NCBI GenBank assembly: GCA_903813345.2
Contig: CAIIXF020000005.1
Span: 5,609,375-5,673,374, forward strand
Direction of reading: 5' to 3'
Source of the DNA: Owenia fusiformis
Lineage: Eukaryota; Annelida; Polychaeta; Sabellida; Oweniidae
DNA: 64,000 nt
Shown here: positions 1 through 13,200 of the stretch, in pieces
How the letters are laid out: the number at the start of each line of letters is the position of its first letter
How positions within the stretch are numbered: position 1 is the stretch's first letter
Notes under the pieces: generated by a model
Databases searched by the model: none
What the model saw: the letters and a program-made list of their open reading frames with translations, nothing else
Told to the model about the DNA's origin: nothing
Position numbers and translations under genes: made by a program

Positions 1-1834
1 GTTTTCAACTGAGCAATATCCTTATTACAGGATGAAATTGCACCATAAACACAATTCCATCCGAACCTGAGGTCGTAATGAACTTTACGCATACAGCCAG
101 TCACTAAGTATTCCATCAAAGAATAAAATTATTCCGTTTCTGTCGCTGAAACACGATTGAAGCTATCTACTTCGAAACACCGAAGGACCCTACTTACATC
201 TTTGTGATAACATGCAAAACCATGTAAGGAATTACACGCATGACTAGTCCATGTCTTATTCCTGACGAAGGAATAATGTAAAGGCGAGGTTAATCACAGA
301 CAAAATGAACAAACACCTTGGTCATGTACGGCGTACGCCCATATCCCGTTTCAATCATATACAGTACACGTATCTTAGAGTGTAATTTTGTTCATGGACA
401 GACGACACCTAAAATCGTGAATCGTGCAACAATTTCCAATTTCCACATTTTGATGTATTATGTTTGAATGCTAAAATGAAAACCCTCTACCTCTAAAGCC
501 AGTCCTTAGTCCTTATTGCAGTTTGGACATCACACTACCTCATACCTTCACATAAATCGGTTCCAAGACTCCTCGTTCCTTTTGATTATGGATTTTTATG
601 ACATCACTCTAAAATCCCAATTCATAACTATAATGAAAGTTGTCCATTTCACCAAACACACTCATTTGTCTCTATCCTCGAAGTTAGCCTGTATTCTCAT
701 ATTACTTTACTGTTAACTCGCCCATGTTAGGAATGTTCCTTAGAACATTTAAACATCATCAATCTCCTTCAGTGACTAGGCAGGTCATGATGACACGGAA
801 TGCTGTATCCTTATTTTACCCGATGTCGGATCAGCTTAGAAATTAAAAAACAAAACGGATGTTTAGCATATGTTGAGCATGAATTTCAGAATTGTTATCC
901 ATTTTCACGTCGGAAAGGTTTAAGGATTTAGTTTAAACCCTGGACTCATCAGTGCATTGTGTGCTGAATCATTCCATTGAAGGTGTTGTTTCCGAATATT
1001 TGCATGGCCGCGCAGCGGAAATACAAAATTTAGGAAACGACGCCTTGGGGGTATAAAGCAGTCACAATCCATTGAGTCTTGGGCTTAAATTCTCCTCACA
1101 CGATAAAATGTTTTCGACAAAAAGATACAAAATCAATAAAAGAACATATTTTCAATGAAACTTTTTGCAAGGGTCATTTTGACAAAGTATCAATTTTAAT
1201 CTAGAGAGTCAAGTTATCACCTTGACAACTGTTTAACAAGTGACATTGAATGTGGTAATTGGGGAATTAGGAATTATGCGTATAGTTGTCAAAACCCACT
1301 ACAGGGTGACCCCCCCCCCCCCAATGAGATATACAACCCTCTTATTTTGGAATATCTTATCTAAAGGAGCAAAAAGTGGCGCACTAATAAAATAATGTTT
1401 ACGACTTTTGAAATATGCTTTTTCAATCTAGATGCTCCCGTATTAATTAAGTCTTCAAAAAACCTTCAAAAATTGAAACATGGCATTTCTGTCCGCCATT
1501 ATGGACACTATCGTGGAATAACATTTTTTATAAAATAGGCATCGGGACTATTCAAATGCTTGCTGTGGGCCAAAACAATGTAAAATTCAAGTCGCTTCCT
1601 TTAAATTGAATTGATGAGTCGTTGTATAATGTTGTCTTTGTAAAATAATGTTTGAAAAATACAATTCGATAGCTAGACTTACGGCCCCAGTGGGTTAACT
1701 TGAGATCCATTAATCTAAACGTGTTCTCATGGGCTTCATATTAACAAATGTTGTTTCCTCGAATGTTGTATTGTATCCTGTCCCAGAAGTCATTAGAATG
1801 CCTTATATTAAGGAATAAAGTAAATAGAGGTTAC
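1..1834. other. Intergenic, nothing recognised
   Basis: AT-rich DNA with stops in all frames. The only notable item is a run of about 13 C at 1310-1322. The 66-codon ORF at 516-716 has no domain or codon signature. Confidence 0.6.
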
Positions 1835-1978
1835 TTACCAGGAGGGATTGAATATGTGTTTTCTTCCTCGTGACAATGTGATATGTTAATATTAAAATTC
1901 TACCATATGACTAGTAAATATAATCTTTTTATTCCATAATACTACTGTTTTCCCAGGGAAATATGAAGGAATAAAAAT

Positions 1979-2095
1979 CGTATTGAATCGTATTACATGA
2001 AAAAATCGTATTGTCCCCGGGAAAAAAATCGTATTGGAGCGTATTACATGAAAAATCGTATTGTCCCCGGGAAAAAAATAATATTGGAGCATATT
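1979..2095. repeat. 51-52-bp tandem repeat with CCCCGGG core
   Basis: Two and a half copies of a unit reading CGTATTACATGAAAAA, then TCGTATTGTCCCCGGGAAAA. It lies between the decayed fold-back arm at 1835 and fold-back element 1, so probably part of the same repeat complex. Confidence 0.8.
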
Positions 2096-2169
2096 AAGCT
2101 ATTTTCGTTTTCCCTGTTATTTTTTCCCAGTTATCTGTATTTTCCAAATGTAGCATTTTAGAGGGGTGT

Positions 2170-2375
2170 ATTATGGAATAAATAGGTTATTTCTGGTCGG
2201 GATTGAATATGGGTTTTATTCCTCGAAAAATATGATATTGACCTTGGGCTATATGATATTGACACTCGGTCGCTGCGCTCCCTCGGTCAATATCATATTA
2301 CCCTTCGGTCAATATCATATTGTCCCTCGGAATAAAACCCATATTCAATCCCTCCCAGTAAATAACCTATATTTA
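2170..2375. repeat. Fold-back element 1, about 100-bp arms
   Basis: The left arm runs from AATAAATAGGTTATT to the ACTCGGTCG centre; the right arm is its near-complement. Both contain GGGATTGAATATGGGTTTTA and two copies of ATATGATATTGAC. The centre is CTCGGTCGCTGCGCTCCCTC. A decayed copy of the same arm lies at about 1835-1885, and fragments lie at 2567-2665. The ORFs read across it are by-products of the palindrome. Confidence 0.85.
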
Positions 2376-5264
2376 TCCCATGATATTCATGAAATTCAGA
2401 ATCAATATCTGATTTTGTACGTACAAAACCTGACTATTTCAAAAAATTAGTAGTATCATGGGATAAATAGTGATCATTGTCTTAGTAGTTGTTGTCCGGG
2501 TGACCTAATTAGGAGTATGTAAGTCATGCAGAGTTGGGGCCAGGTAAAGATCCGTTAGGGGGGGGACAATATGATATTTTGCTTCAATAAGTGAAATTAT
2601 GGTCCTCTCGGCTTTGTGGTCCCATTTCGGTTATCTACATGTGTATGGCCCCGATTGAATATAAGCTATGGAAAAGAGTTATGATGAGTTCTAGATTTTA
2701 TAAATCAATTAAACCCATAATTGAATTTGACCAAATAAATATCCATTGTCTTTTTATAAGCCTATTTGACTTTTTATAGCAAAATCCAAGACCCAAATAC
2801 TATCTTTGCTAAATATTACCCAGTATATCCATCTCGTTTTATCTTAGGCATGCCATACCTCTTCCGTGAGCGGAAATGTAATGAGGCCTCAATATGCCCA
2901 AAATAAAAGATAGATGTATGCTTTCCCTATTTGGCATTCCGAGCATTATTCAACCTTGCGGACTTGCTCTATTGGTGAACAATATCTTATCCATTCATTG
3001 TTTTTAGCTTTCCATGTTTGAGTTATAAAATATAATATTTTACTTTTTATATTATTTAATACTTATAATTCTACTGACTCTGACGTATGTTACTTTGAAA
3101 ATAACTTATCAATTATATTTACTGTTGTATCATCTACGTCCCTTGCGGCCATGCATGAGCATGTAGGTATCATGATGCCAAGCCGATATGTAATGGCTAC
3201 AGCTGTCAAAGGAACTCCCGACTTGACACGAACAATATAACAAAATATGCTAAATTACTATCAGGTTTAGTCGTATCTACATCTTAGTTTCCATAGCAAC
3301 ATATTTAATAATAGTAAAATGATCTCTATCGCTTTCCTAGCTTTATCATGGTTTAATGAATTCGTATCAATCATTGGTTGAACGTGATCGAAGCATTTAA
3401 GATCCATATTTTAATAAAATGATATCGTGTAGATTATCAACGATTACCAACTCTGTTGCTTTGTTAGGGACATTTTATTCTGAAGTCTTATTAGTCACAA
3501 ATGGATGAAATGTACGACTTCATATATATACAACCTTATATAACACTTTATCATACACAACCCTACACAATTTGACTTTCATTTCGAAAACACATTTTCC
3601 ACACACACACATCAAAACAAAAACAAATTGATAACCATTGAAAATCATTTGAACAACTATCAACCACATAACCATTATAAACACGATTGTGTTACATTGA
3701 CAATATCCAGCTATTACGAACAAGTAGGGACAACTGATATGTCGGCGAGGGGTGCAATGCCCTTTATAATGTCAAAGAGTCGGCATGTAATGTATTTGAT
3801 TAAATCTTTAGTAATGTCTTTAATAACAATAAAGCGATTCGCAACTCGCCTTCAATACTATAATATAATATTAATAATATTAAATACAAAAAAAGAAATT
3901 ACTAAATGTAAATGAGAAAATAAACCACAATTTTATACTTACTAATTCCATGTCTTTAGAAATATAGAAACAATGCTTTCTTCATACCAATAATTAATCC
4001 ATGCATTATCGTGTGTTCTGCTGTGATAGTAGTTGGTATTCTCCATGGTATATAGCCTTATGAACAGAAAATAGATTACACCGAGCTCACAAAATCAATA
4101 AAACGTAATTGACGATACTGTAGTCGAGCTGATTTCTCCCAAGCATAGCATTGAGCCAATGACGAATGGCTCCCGGCATTCCATTTCGATATTTTGCCGT
4201 ATATGGAGTCATGTCGTGATTACAAAATTCAAAATTAAACAGACGCCATTTTTCACTTCATGATTTGAATCGCGAGGAAGTGATCAAGATATAAGTTTAA
4301 ATCTTTTGGATTGCTATCATGAATTTACAGCCAGTTATATTAACAGACTCGATCAACACTGAACAAATTGCTTGTAGATGAAATATCGAGTTGGAACCCT
4401 GGGAGCCAACCCCCTTTGGCATTGAGCGCAGAAGCAATATTGAGAGGGTAATAATCAATGCGCATGCTCAATCAATAATTTATATAATGTAGTGTGCGAT
4501 ATTGGAACGCAAGTGCGTCATTTGTGAGCACAAATACATGATAAGTATCAAGAAAGAGAACGTGATAATGAATTACATGATCAGTGCCAGAATCATGTAT
4601 TAATTACATTCTAGAAGTTGTTTCAGCATATTGATTCCCAGAGAATATTTAGAGGTAGTTATAGCATATCAATGAAATAATTCATTTCCTAAAATTGGAA
4701 CTGTTTATTTGGATAAATACAATAATTTATTTATTAAATGTGTCAATGCAAAATGTCAACAAAATAAGTACGTACGTTATTAAAGCGTCTCTCAAAATTT
4801 AATATCTTATAGTTTTAATACTATTTCACAGTTGTCGTTGGTTTTCTTGGATAACCGAATGCATTTAGTTTTAATGCAATTCAATTAATACAGGTCGAGT
4901 TAATTTTATAACTGACAAGAAAATCAATGAAACAGCTTATATGGCATTAGAGCATGTTTTATGACATCAGACTCGAGTTATAGTAAAAAAACGTAAAATA
5001 ACACTCGTAAAAGTGTTACTATTCGTAAAGTAGGTGTTTATTTTCAAAATGGCCCCCCACATGTTTTAAATACTTATATTTTCAACTTAATCAATATCCG
5101 ATATAATATCTTATATTTGAAACATATCAAAATTACAGTTTTATATGTTTTTCCTAAAATACTGTAAAATTGACACTAAAATAGCGACCATTTTAAAACT
5201 GGCGGCCATTTTGAAAATCTTCTTTCGAGCAGAACTTGTAATCCCATTGGGCATCTACCCATAG

Positions 5265-5375
5265 AATATAAACGATAACGATATTGATCCGACGCTATTG
5301 AATTATCGGACGGACGGACATACGGGCGTACGTGCAGACGGGCGTTTCCTATTTCCCTTCGAAATTCGTTCGATG
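5265..5375. repeat. GC-rich GACGGACGGAC / GGGCGTACG simple-type patch
   Basis: A short GC-rich block (CGGACGGACGGACATACGGG then CGTACGTGCAGACGGGCG) in AT-rich surroundings, preceded by two stretches of TGGCGGCCATTTT type (about 5050 and 5195). Probably the end of an unidentified repeat; no coding sense. Confidence 0.5.
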
Positions 5376-6482
5376 AGATAAAAAGCGAGGCTTTTCATTT
5401 CTACAGTTTTAACGTTAATTAACAATGTCTTCGTATTTTATAGAAATTGTGAGCGCAGTTGCCTTGACTGCTTCGGGCCTGACAACGCCAGTGATATTAA
5501 AGTGTTATTAGTATAACAAATACCGAAACAAACGTCACAGCCAGTCATAAAGAAAAATAGCCCGAAGTATAATCTAAACACACATAAAATTCCAAGAAAT
5601 GTTTTCACCAGTTTTTTAATGTGAGAAATGATAAAGAACATCTTGGTTTATAGTAAAAATTGTTTTCCACATTTACACTCTTTATGACAGGTGGTAGTAT
5701 CTTTCAACAAATTGCCAGAATATGAAAACAGAATTAGGCAACATAGTCTGTCTAACATACAGTTGAAATTATTACAGCTTTAAAAACAACAGAGTGCAGA
5801 ACTGCAAAAACTCCCAAAACAAACTTGCTTACTTGATTAACTTTTTCTCAACTTTTAGAGATTTATTTGGAACTTGGGTTATCAATGTTGATCACCGACT
5901 GAGTATAAAGCTCTTTTAAACTGATCTCATCGTTTAGGGTAATGCAACCACCCCCCCCCCCTCTACCTCCTTGGGTGTGGAAATGAGTGAGTCTGGGGGA
6001 CAGAGACGTTAAACAGACAACTATAATCATTTCAGCAATATTATACAAAATGCCAAATTAGGACATTTAAATATTTAAACATTTCAAAACTCAATAAATC
6101 AACAAAACAATAATTTATGTATAAATTATGATTATAAAAATATATATTTCACTACATTTTATTTTTCAAATTAGATTTAAATAATTCGATCATTTTTACT
6201 TAGAAATTAATGGGAAGTTTATCACACATGGGTTTGCACTTGTGTACAAAGCACATTATACAAAATAAAAGGTATAACTTGATATAGATTCAACAATATA
6301 TTTGATACAAAACACTATGCATGTATATCATATACCTATTGAATACATAAATTCATCATACCAGTAGATGATTGAAAACCAGTCTAACTTTGAACTGATT
6401 TTTTATCAAATGCTGGTATTCGAAATAACTCATTTACATGAGTGGTTACATGAACGTGTTCATAATAACATACAAACTAGCA

Positions 6483-6547
6483 TACCAATTGTTACATATC
6501 ATAACAATGGAAATATACCAATTGTTACATATCATAACAATGGAAAC
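6483..6547. repeat. 33-bp tandem duplication
   Basis: TACCAATTGTTACATATCAT then AACAATGGAAA occurs twice in direct order. Intergenic. Confidence 0.85.
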
Positions 6548-7738
6548 ATGTACAAGAACCCCTATACCAGATACCTGTATATACTTTCTTGAACTCTGTG
6601 AACAGTCCTTTTACAAAGAGCTTTAATTACATGTATCTCATTTAATTCACTCAAATATACAGCAACACATGTGCTCAACAATTACATGTGCTAAACAATG
6701 AATTTAGGTGGCTTACAATAAATATAATAAATTTTCTAAGCTTTTTGGAAAATTGTACAATCATATTGATAAATTCAATGATTTTATATATAAGCTCTAA
6801 ACTCAATTCTGAATTAGTAATAATAGAGTAAACAGTAAACTGCCAATCATAAAAAGTAAATAATTTGGTTATTTTAGTAAAGTTAGAACTTACATGCATA
6901 ACATAACACATCGTAACATTCAATTTTAGGGTTAAACCATTGGATCAATTATTGGAAACTAACCTTTTTAGCATCAATGACGCTATTTCTGCTGAAACAA
7001 TTGGAATCAAAACAGTTTACCTCTTCTATGAAAGCTATAATAACAGAATAAGAAAATACAAAATACACATTCCAATAAATTTTACAAGACAAAAAGATAA
7101 TGAGTAAGACATAATTTTCCAGAAAAATTGCTCTTTATCAAACCAAAAAGGAGGAAAACAACAATTGATATTATTCTGTCCAAAATACATTTTCCTTCAA
7201 AAGGTCAGGTTCCTCATCAATCAAATGGTCAATCCCTGAACATACAGGATCATTTCAATAAACTAGTTTAAGAATATGTTTACTAGTAGGGTAATGACAT
7301 CAATTTGATACTTAGAGCAATTAGTGTGACACTTCTACATCAACATATGCAATAACAGGGTCATCCGAGAAGTATTAAAATTTGTGTTTTCATTCAGAGT
7401 TTCTCTTATAGAAACTTGTAATTGGTACATATGCAAAACATCATGATACTGTGTTTTATTCCATAGTTAGCATGATATTCATAGGATAACATGTGAAAAT
7501 AAAAACGGTATTTTTGTAATCAGTGGCAAAATATGATATTTTTGACAAATTTTCACTTAACCATAGCATACGGGTTTTTAGCCATGACATACGACGTCGT
7601 ATGCGATGGTTTATGGATTTTTGCTACTTCAAACTCAAAACGAGGCTAAGTGTCAACATCGCCGGATCGTTTGGAAAATTCGAATTAAATCACTTAATTT
7701 CCGACGATTCTGACGATGCCTTTAACTATGGAATAAAA

Positions 7739-7882
7739 AGAACATCCTATGATTTACTCGTGATATGATTTTAATCCACTCGTGGATATTGATATCTGCA
7801 CTCTCTCGCTACGCTCGCTCGTGCAGATATCATATCCATTCGTGGATAAAAATCATATCACTCATAAATCATAGGATATCCT
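7739..7882. repeat. Fold-back element 2, about 70-bp arms
   Basis: Left arm CATCCTATGATTTACTCGTG followed by ATATGATTTTAATCCACTCG, right arm its inverse with a few mismatches, and a centre of CTCTCTCGCTACGCTCGCTC. Same design as element 1 but unrelated arm sequence. Confidence 0.85.
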
Positions 7883-10131
7883 CTATATACTTTATGGATG
7901 ATATGGTAATATTGATTTTGGAAGAACCAACATTCAATGTGAAAATCTATAAAAGTTCATTCATCTTTTGGTGAGAGAGGTAAACCAAAACGTTAATTTG
8001 GAATGTCTTGGGATATTTTTGATATATGGATTTAGTAGACAAGTTTTCCAGCTTAGTAAATGTTCACATTACAATTCATGGCTGATCTTTACAGATCAAT
8101 AGATGATCAGACATTAAGAACCAACAAGATCTAAATCCTTAATCAATATCTTTAATCAAGAATACCCAAAATTCTCCTTTGCCTGTTTTGAATAATGAAA
8201 TCATTTGACACTATCAATCACTCTAACTTCCTACATCTTTTTAATTTGAACAATCCATAAAACGAGCGCATTGGCAAATGTGTTATTTGACATTTTTGTG
8301 TACTATGAAATTGGTTCAAATATGGGTTCAAAAAAGATGCCATTACCTTCCTTGCAATCATTATACTGAAAACATGATTAGTTTATCCCGTATTAAGCAA
8401 GCAAAATATTACATGTGGAATATGATCGGTTATAAAATCACAACTTTCCAGAATACATATAACTTTTTTTTTAATTTAATAAATGCTCCATATTAAATAA
8501 CTTATTGTAATCACATATTTACTTGAATAAATCAGATAAGAATTATTTAGAATTATCTTAGAGTATTAATAACAGCAAATAATTATTGTTTTGCTGTGCA
8601 CATGCATGCTAAAGTAACATACTTTTGAGAACATTATATTCAAGACAATTTCCTTTAGACATTTTAACACAACATGCTTTAGTTGAGTGTTCATGAGACA
8701 GATGTCTCTGAGAGACTCTGCATAGGAACCAACAGATGAAACATAATGCCATATAATCTTCTCACTCAATACTAAAACCATATATTTGTGAATTAGAATG
8801 CTTGTTTTCAATACTACTCGCATACTAGTTCTACTGCATGTTAGTAATTGCTTCACACCACACATTCTGTAATTTATTAAAAAATACTGTGAGTTGATTG
8901 AAATTAATATTGTAAAAGCATGTTAAAGCCTGGAAACTTGACACTCCCAAACAAACAAGAGGTTTGCAGTGTTTTCAACAAACCAAGGTGGGATGGTACT
9001 GCTAGTCTTTAAAGGAGTGTCACTGGCAGCAACACATGCTCATCTAGACATCACCCCTGATTTCAGAACACCCTGTATCTCTGGCTACCTGGCCTCAGAA
9101 CTCCCTGTAGCTCTGGCTACCTGGCCTCAGAACCAGAACACCCTGTATCTTTTGCTACCTGACACTAGAACACCCTGTAGCTCTGGTTACCATGGTTACT
9201 CGGTCACCCGGTTACCTGGTTTCCATGCCAGACATAGGTACTTACTGTAAGTCAGTGTGACCTGTGTCTTTTTCCACATAGTAAAGTACTATGTGGCCAC
9301 TTTACTACTGCAACAACCACGAAAATCAACCCCAATCATTAAGTCTCTTTGTATATTGAGGATAAGTGAATGAAAATATATAATATTAAAATATTATTGA
9401 TAACTGGCCTGGCCTAATCAAGGGCATTAATCCAGGATCTAAAAGTACTTAAATTAGGCAAGGCACTTGTAAATTGACGAGGCAAATCTAAGCTAGATGG
9501 AATATAATTACTACTGTTAATAGCCTATGGGGCTTGGGGTGAATAGAAATAATTGTTAACCTCAACATGAGAGAAGTAATAGTTCCAGAAGTACTTTAGT
9601 AGCTGACACAGGGGTGATATCTCAGACCTAAACACACACTCATAAAACATAATGTTGCTTCATATAGCTTCAACATGGACGTCAAATAGCTCAGCAAAAA
9701 AAGGTATCAAGTGGCAAATACACTCCAATCATTTAAGCTGCATTTAGAAACACTGTTCAAAAATGAAATGCCATGTTCATCTACTGTCTACCCTCTAAGG
9801 AGTTTTAAACTACATGTATCTTTCTGTTTTTCTACTGCCACACATAAGGGTAAATGGATTAATAAATGACTAGTGCAGTTGAAGAAATATTTTCAAATAT
9901 CAATCTGTTGGTTCCCTTTTAATTCACAGTATTTTGTCATATCTGGTATTGGTTTCACAGGTGGTCATTAGCACCATAATAAAGCATTCACTTGTTTGTA
10001 TAGAGACATACATATGTCTCTGCTTTATACAGCCTGTGTGCTTCTTTGGTAATGTTAAATCTGCTCATTGTTGTTACATCCAGGGTCGTCAACATGTGAC
10101 TTAATATCAACCTTAGTTCATCTAAGGTGAC
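7883..10131. other. Region downstream of the gene's stop
   Basis: Likely contains the 3' UTR (10131 to perhaps 9900; ATTAAA on the minus strand at 9918-9923). The rest has no supported gene apart from the 36-38-bp repeat. The 99-codon minus ORF at 8566-8865 lacks a recognisable family or splice pattern. Confidence 0.5.
9064..9190. repeat. 36-38-bp tandem repeat, about 4 copies
   Basis: The unit resembles CAGAACACCCTGTATCTCTG then GCTACCTGGCCT, with internal deletions between copies. Located downstream of the gene's stop. Confidence 0.85.
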
Positions 10132-10251
10132 TTATACCTGGGCAGTAATGTTAATTGATTTCTGGCTCTTGTTTTTAGTTTTTGGTTTGTGTTTGAGAGA
10201 GGTGTGAGGCCTGTGGGTACCATTGCTTGCCTGCTGTTGATTGACTCTAGC
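10132..10251 (-). CDS. Exon 46: basic C-terminal tail and probable stop (3959-3997)
   Basis: Acceptor CTTCCAG. ARVNQQQASNGTHRPHTSLK then a Lys-rich KHKPKTKNKSQKSINITAQV, stop TAA at 10132-10134. The final CAG is followed by GTATAA, which would also serve as a splice donor at 10138. If used, the protein continues in an exon not found here. An ATTAAA on the minus strand at 9918-9923, about 210 nt further on, could be the poly(A) signal, which favours ending here. Confidence 0.75.
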   Translation of the reverse strand, partial: ARVNQQQASNGTHRPHTSLKHKPKTKNKSQKSINITAQV

Positions 10252-13200
10252 CTGGAAGACATAATGGAAATAGTAAGCATAAATCCTGACATGTCATAAG
10301 TAATGGTGATTACGGTTGTCTAATCTACTATCTTAGATATTCCCAATATGGCAACTTATACAACCCCCAAAGTGATGTAAATTGCTTAGGTTAAGTAACT
10401 GAGTGTTTTTTGAATGACTGTTTATAGCATATACTGTACTTACTTGGTGTTTCCTAGAAGTGGCCACCTCTTCCATGAAACTTGCAGGTACAAGGCCTCT
10501 TACACCATTAGCCTGGAGAATATTGCAAATACATTATTGGGAATTGTAAATAAAAATCAAATACGGTAAAATCTGTGTATGTGGAACACCTTTGATACTT
10601 GTGAAAAGTGTTCCACGTGGGAGATGTTCCACTTACAGATGCAATGCTTTTATGTGAAGATTCGGACATTTCTGCAGCTTAAACATCTCTCAACAATATT
10701 TCTTATTTTTAAGATGTAAAGGCATTTGGTTGACAACAATTAAACCGTTGACACCCTGCTTTGACAGATTGTTTCATTAGCATCCCCAGACAATACCTTA
10801 CCTAGAATCAATAAATGGTAGGTTATTGACAAGGAACAATAGAGCATTAATGAGAACATGAGTGAAAGTTAACACAAAGAATACAATGCTGTACAGAAGG
10901 TCACTCAATTGTTAATAACTTCAAGTCTCGTAATTTTACAATAATAACATTGTAAAAAACAAATGAATCTCACATCACAACCATTCCGAGAAAGTTCTAC
11001 TTTAGAAGAAAACAATTCCTAGTAACAACAAGTCCCAGTATGGAATGAGAACAAGTCCTGTAACAGAAGAACAACAAGTTCCAGTCTAGAAGAACAACAA
11101 CAATTTGTTCATCATGAAGAGAAAAGGGAAATGAAAAGATACATTATTAAAGAGAGAATCAGATATAGCAAGCAGGCTAAACAAAAAATTGTTTCAATTT
11201 TAGAATATTTTTGGCTCATGTCATTCCTTGTCATGTCTATTTTCTAAAAATCACAAAAGTGCATACTTTATTCCAGGAAAACTAAAGATTTTTACAATAA
11301 TGTATTATTTTTCTATAAGAATGGTTACCATTCTTATCATTTGGGAGAATTTTTTTCACTCATTTTTGCACTTTGGATCATTAATAACTTCACCAATTTA
11401 TAACATATTGTGAATCTTTTGGGAGATATTGTATTTAATATTGTAAGGAATAGATTGGTAGGTCAATTAAAACACGTTGCTTGTAATTTTGTCACCCCTA
11501 TAGATCAGATTCTGCCTTTAAGCAATGATATATTAATAACTTAGTTTTAGTTTATCATTATTGGCTATATCCTCTAAGTGTCTCATTTGAGATGATCTAA
11601 ACAATACACTGTAGACCAGTAAATCATTTGCAACATCTTTATAACTTTTATGTTATGTTTAATGTCATAATATTCATAAGCTGATATTTACCATGAATAT
11701 TCCAGTGATTAATAGTGTATCATTGGTAGATTTGCAATTTAAAAAACACTGCAAGCTATTCAGATATTAGCATTAAAGAATATGCCATATCCTTATGAAA
11801 AAGTACAAGAACAATATTGCAACACTTAAAAATAGATCTTCGTGTAATTATCTTAATCTTTGGTTATATGTGAATGTGGTTCATTTATATAAAAAATTAA
11901 TTTTATTAAAAAGTATATCATATGTCATATGTCATTAGGCCATGTCAGGTTTTTTGAATCAAGACGTGTTTTTCCTGTATGATATACACATTTACCAAAT
12001 TAGATACTAAATATACACCATCGACCCATTTAAAAGCCTGATCTACAATGTACACATATATATTGCATTAAAAATCATGTACAGTACCTCTCCATGGTAA
12101 AATCCATCAGATCTGATTGGACCATTTGTTCTGATGATATCTCCTGTAGAAATCCTTAGTTCGGCATTTGGGTTTTGGTTGGGAGAATGTACAGAGGGCT
12201 CATAGTCATATACTGCTACAAACTGAAATGTACAGAGGGCTCATAGTCATATACTGCTACAAATTGAAATGTATAGAGGGCCCATAGTTATATACTGCTA
12301 CAAACTGAAATGTACAGTGGGTACATAGTCATATACTGCTACAAACTGAAATGTACAGAGGGCTCATAGTCATATACTGCTACAAATTGAAATGTACAGA
12401 GGGCCCATAGTTATATACTGCTGCAAACTGAAATGTACAGAGGGTTCATAGTCATATACTACTACAAATTGAAATGTACAGAGGGCCCTAGCCTTGCCTA
12501 AGTCGGTATTTTTTTACTTATCTGATCTTGAATTATTACCGCCTTGTACAATCAATACACCTGCGCTGATATTATGCAGAGTTATTCAACGGTTTCGAGA
12601 TTTCCATAATACCTACGCTATCAGTGGTGTCGCGAAACCTTATTGATTAATAGATATACGCGTGGACACGACGTGTGACTTCAGGCTGACTGACCAATCA
12701 AAACGTTATCAGGTTGGCCTGCATAAGCAAAGCAATCTTCCCGATTTGAAATTCAATGATCTGATCGATCGTTTCTTTAGAGTTACAATATATTATGTAA
12801 TTAAATGTACATAGGGAATGTAAGAGTCATTAATATAAATTAAATCATGCAGTAGATTTAAAACTGATTTCGCGATGAAAATGCAAGACCTAGTCCAATG
12901 TAGCGGGTCATGTAGTCGATCAGTGATTGAATCTCAGCCTACATGTTCATTTGAATTCAGCGATCGTTTCAACGTTTATTGTTGAAATCTTCTCACCTCC
13001 GGTTACCGATCGATGCTCCGGCATCCACTAAACTCTGATTGATATTTATCTGATAAAATATTTGTATTTTCATGATGAATTCATGCAAGATTTGTTCGTG
13101 AAAAGTCCCGGCGAAAAGTAAAAAGAGTACTTGTTTTTGACCGTGCATAATAATGAGCTAACGCTGCAGGGCCGTCGTTGATTGGTCAAATTTTACCGAC

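Larger units (their letters stand above)
2667..7738. other. Intergenic, no gene supported
   Basis: AT-rich, with short random ORFs only (longest about 95 codons at 3628-3915, no recognisable family). Holds the GC-rich patch near 5265, a C run at 5950-5962 and the 33-bp duplication at 6483. Confidence 0.55.

Noticed and set aside
2166-2450. ORF of 94 codons across fold-back element 1
   Set aside because: Reads through both arms of the palindrome; no independent coding evidence.
8969-9250. ORF of 93 codons
   Set aside because: Built mainly from the 36-38-bp repeat; repeat-driven codon pattern.
9245-9285. Extra 3' exon ending in CTTACA-GTAAGTACC
   Set aside because: Frame could be kept, but the acceptor lacks a pyrimidine tract and no domain is encoded; not enough to extend the gene.
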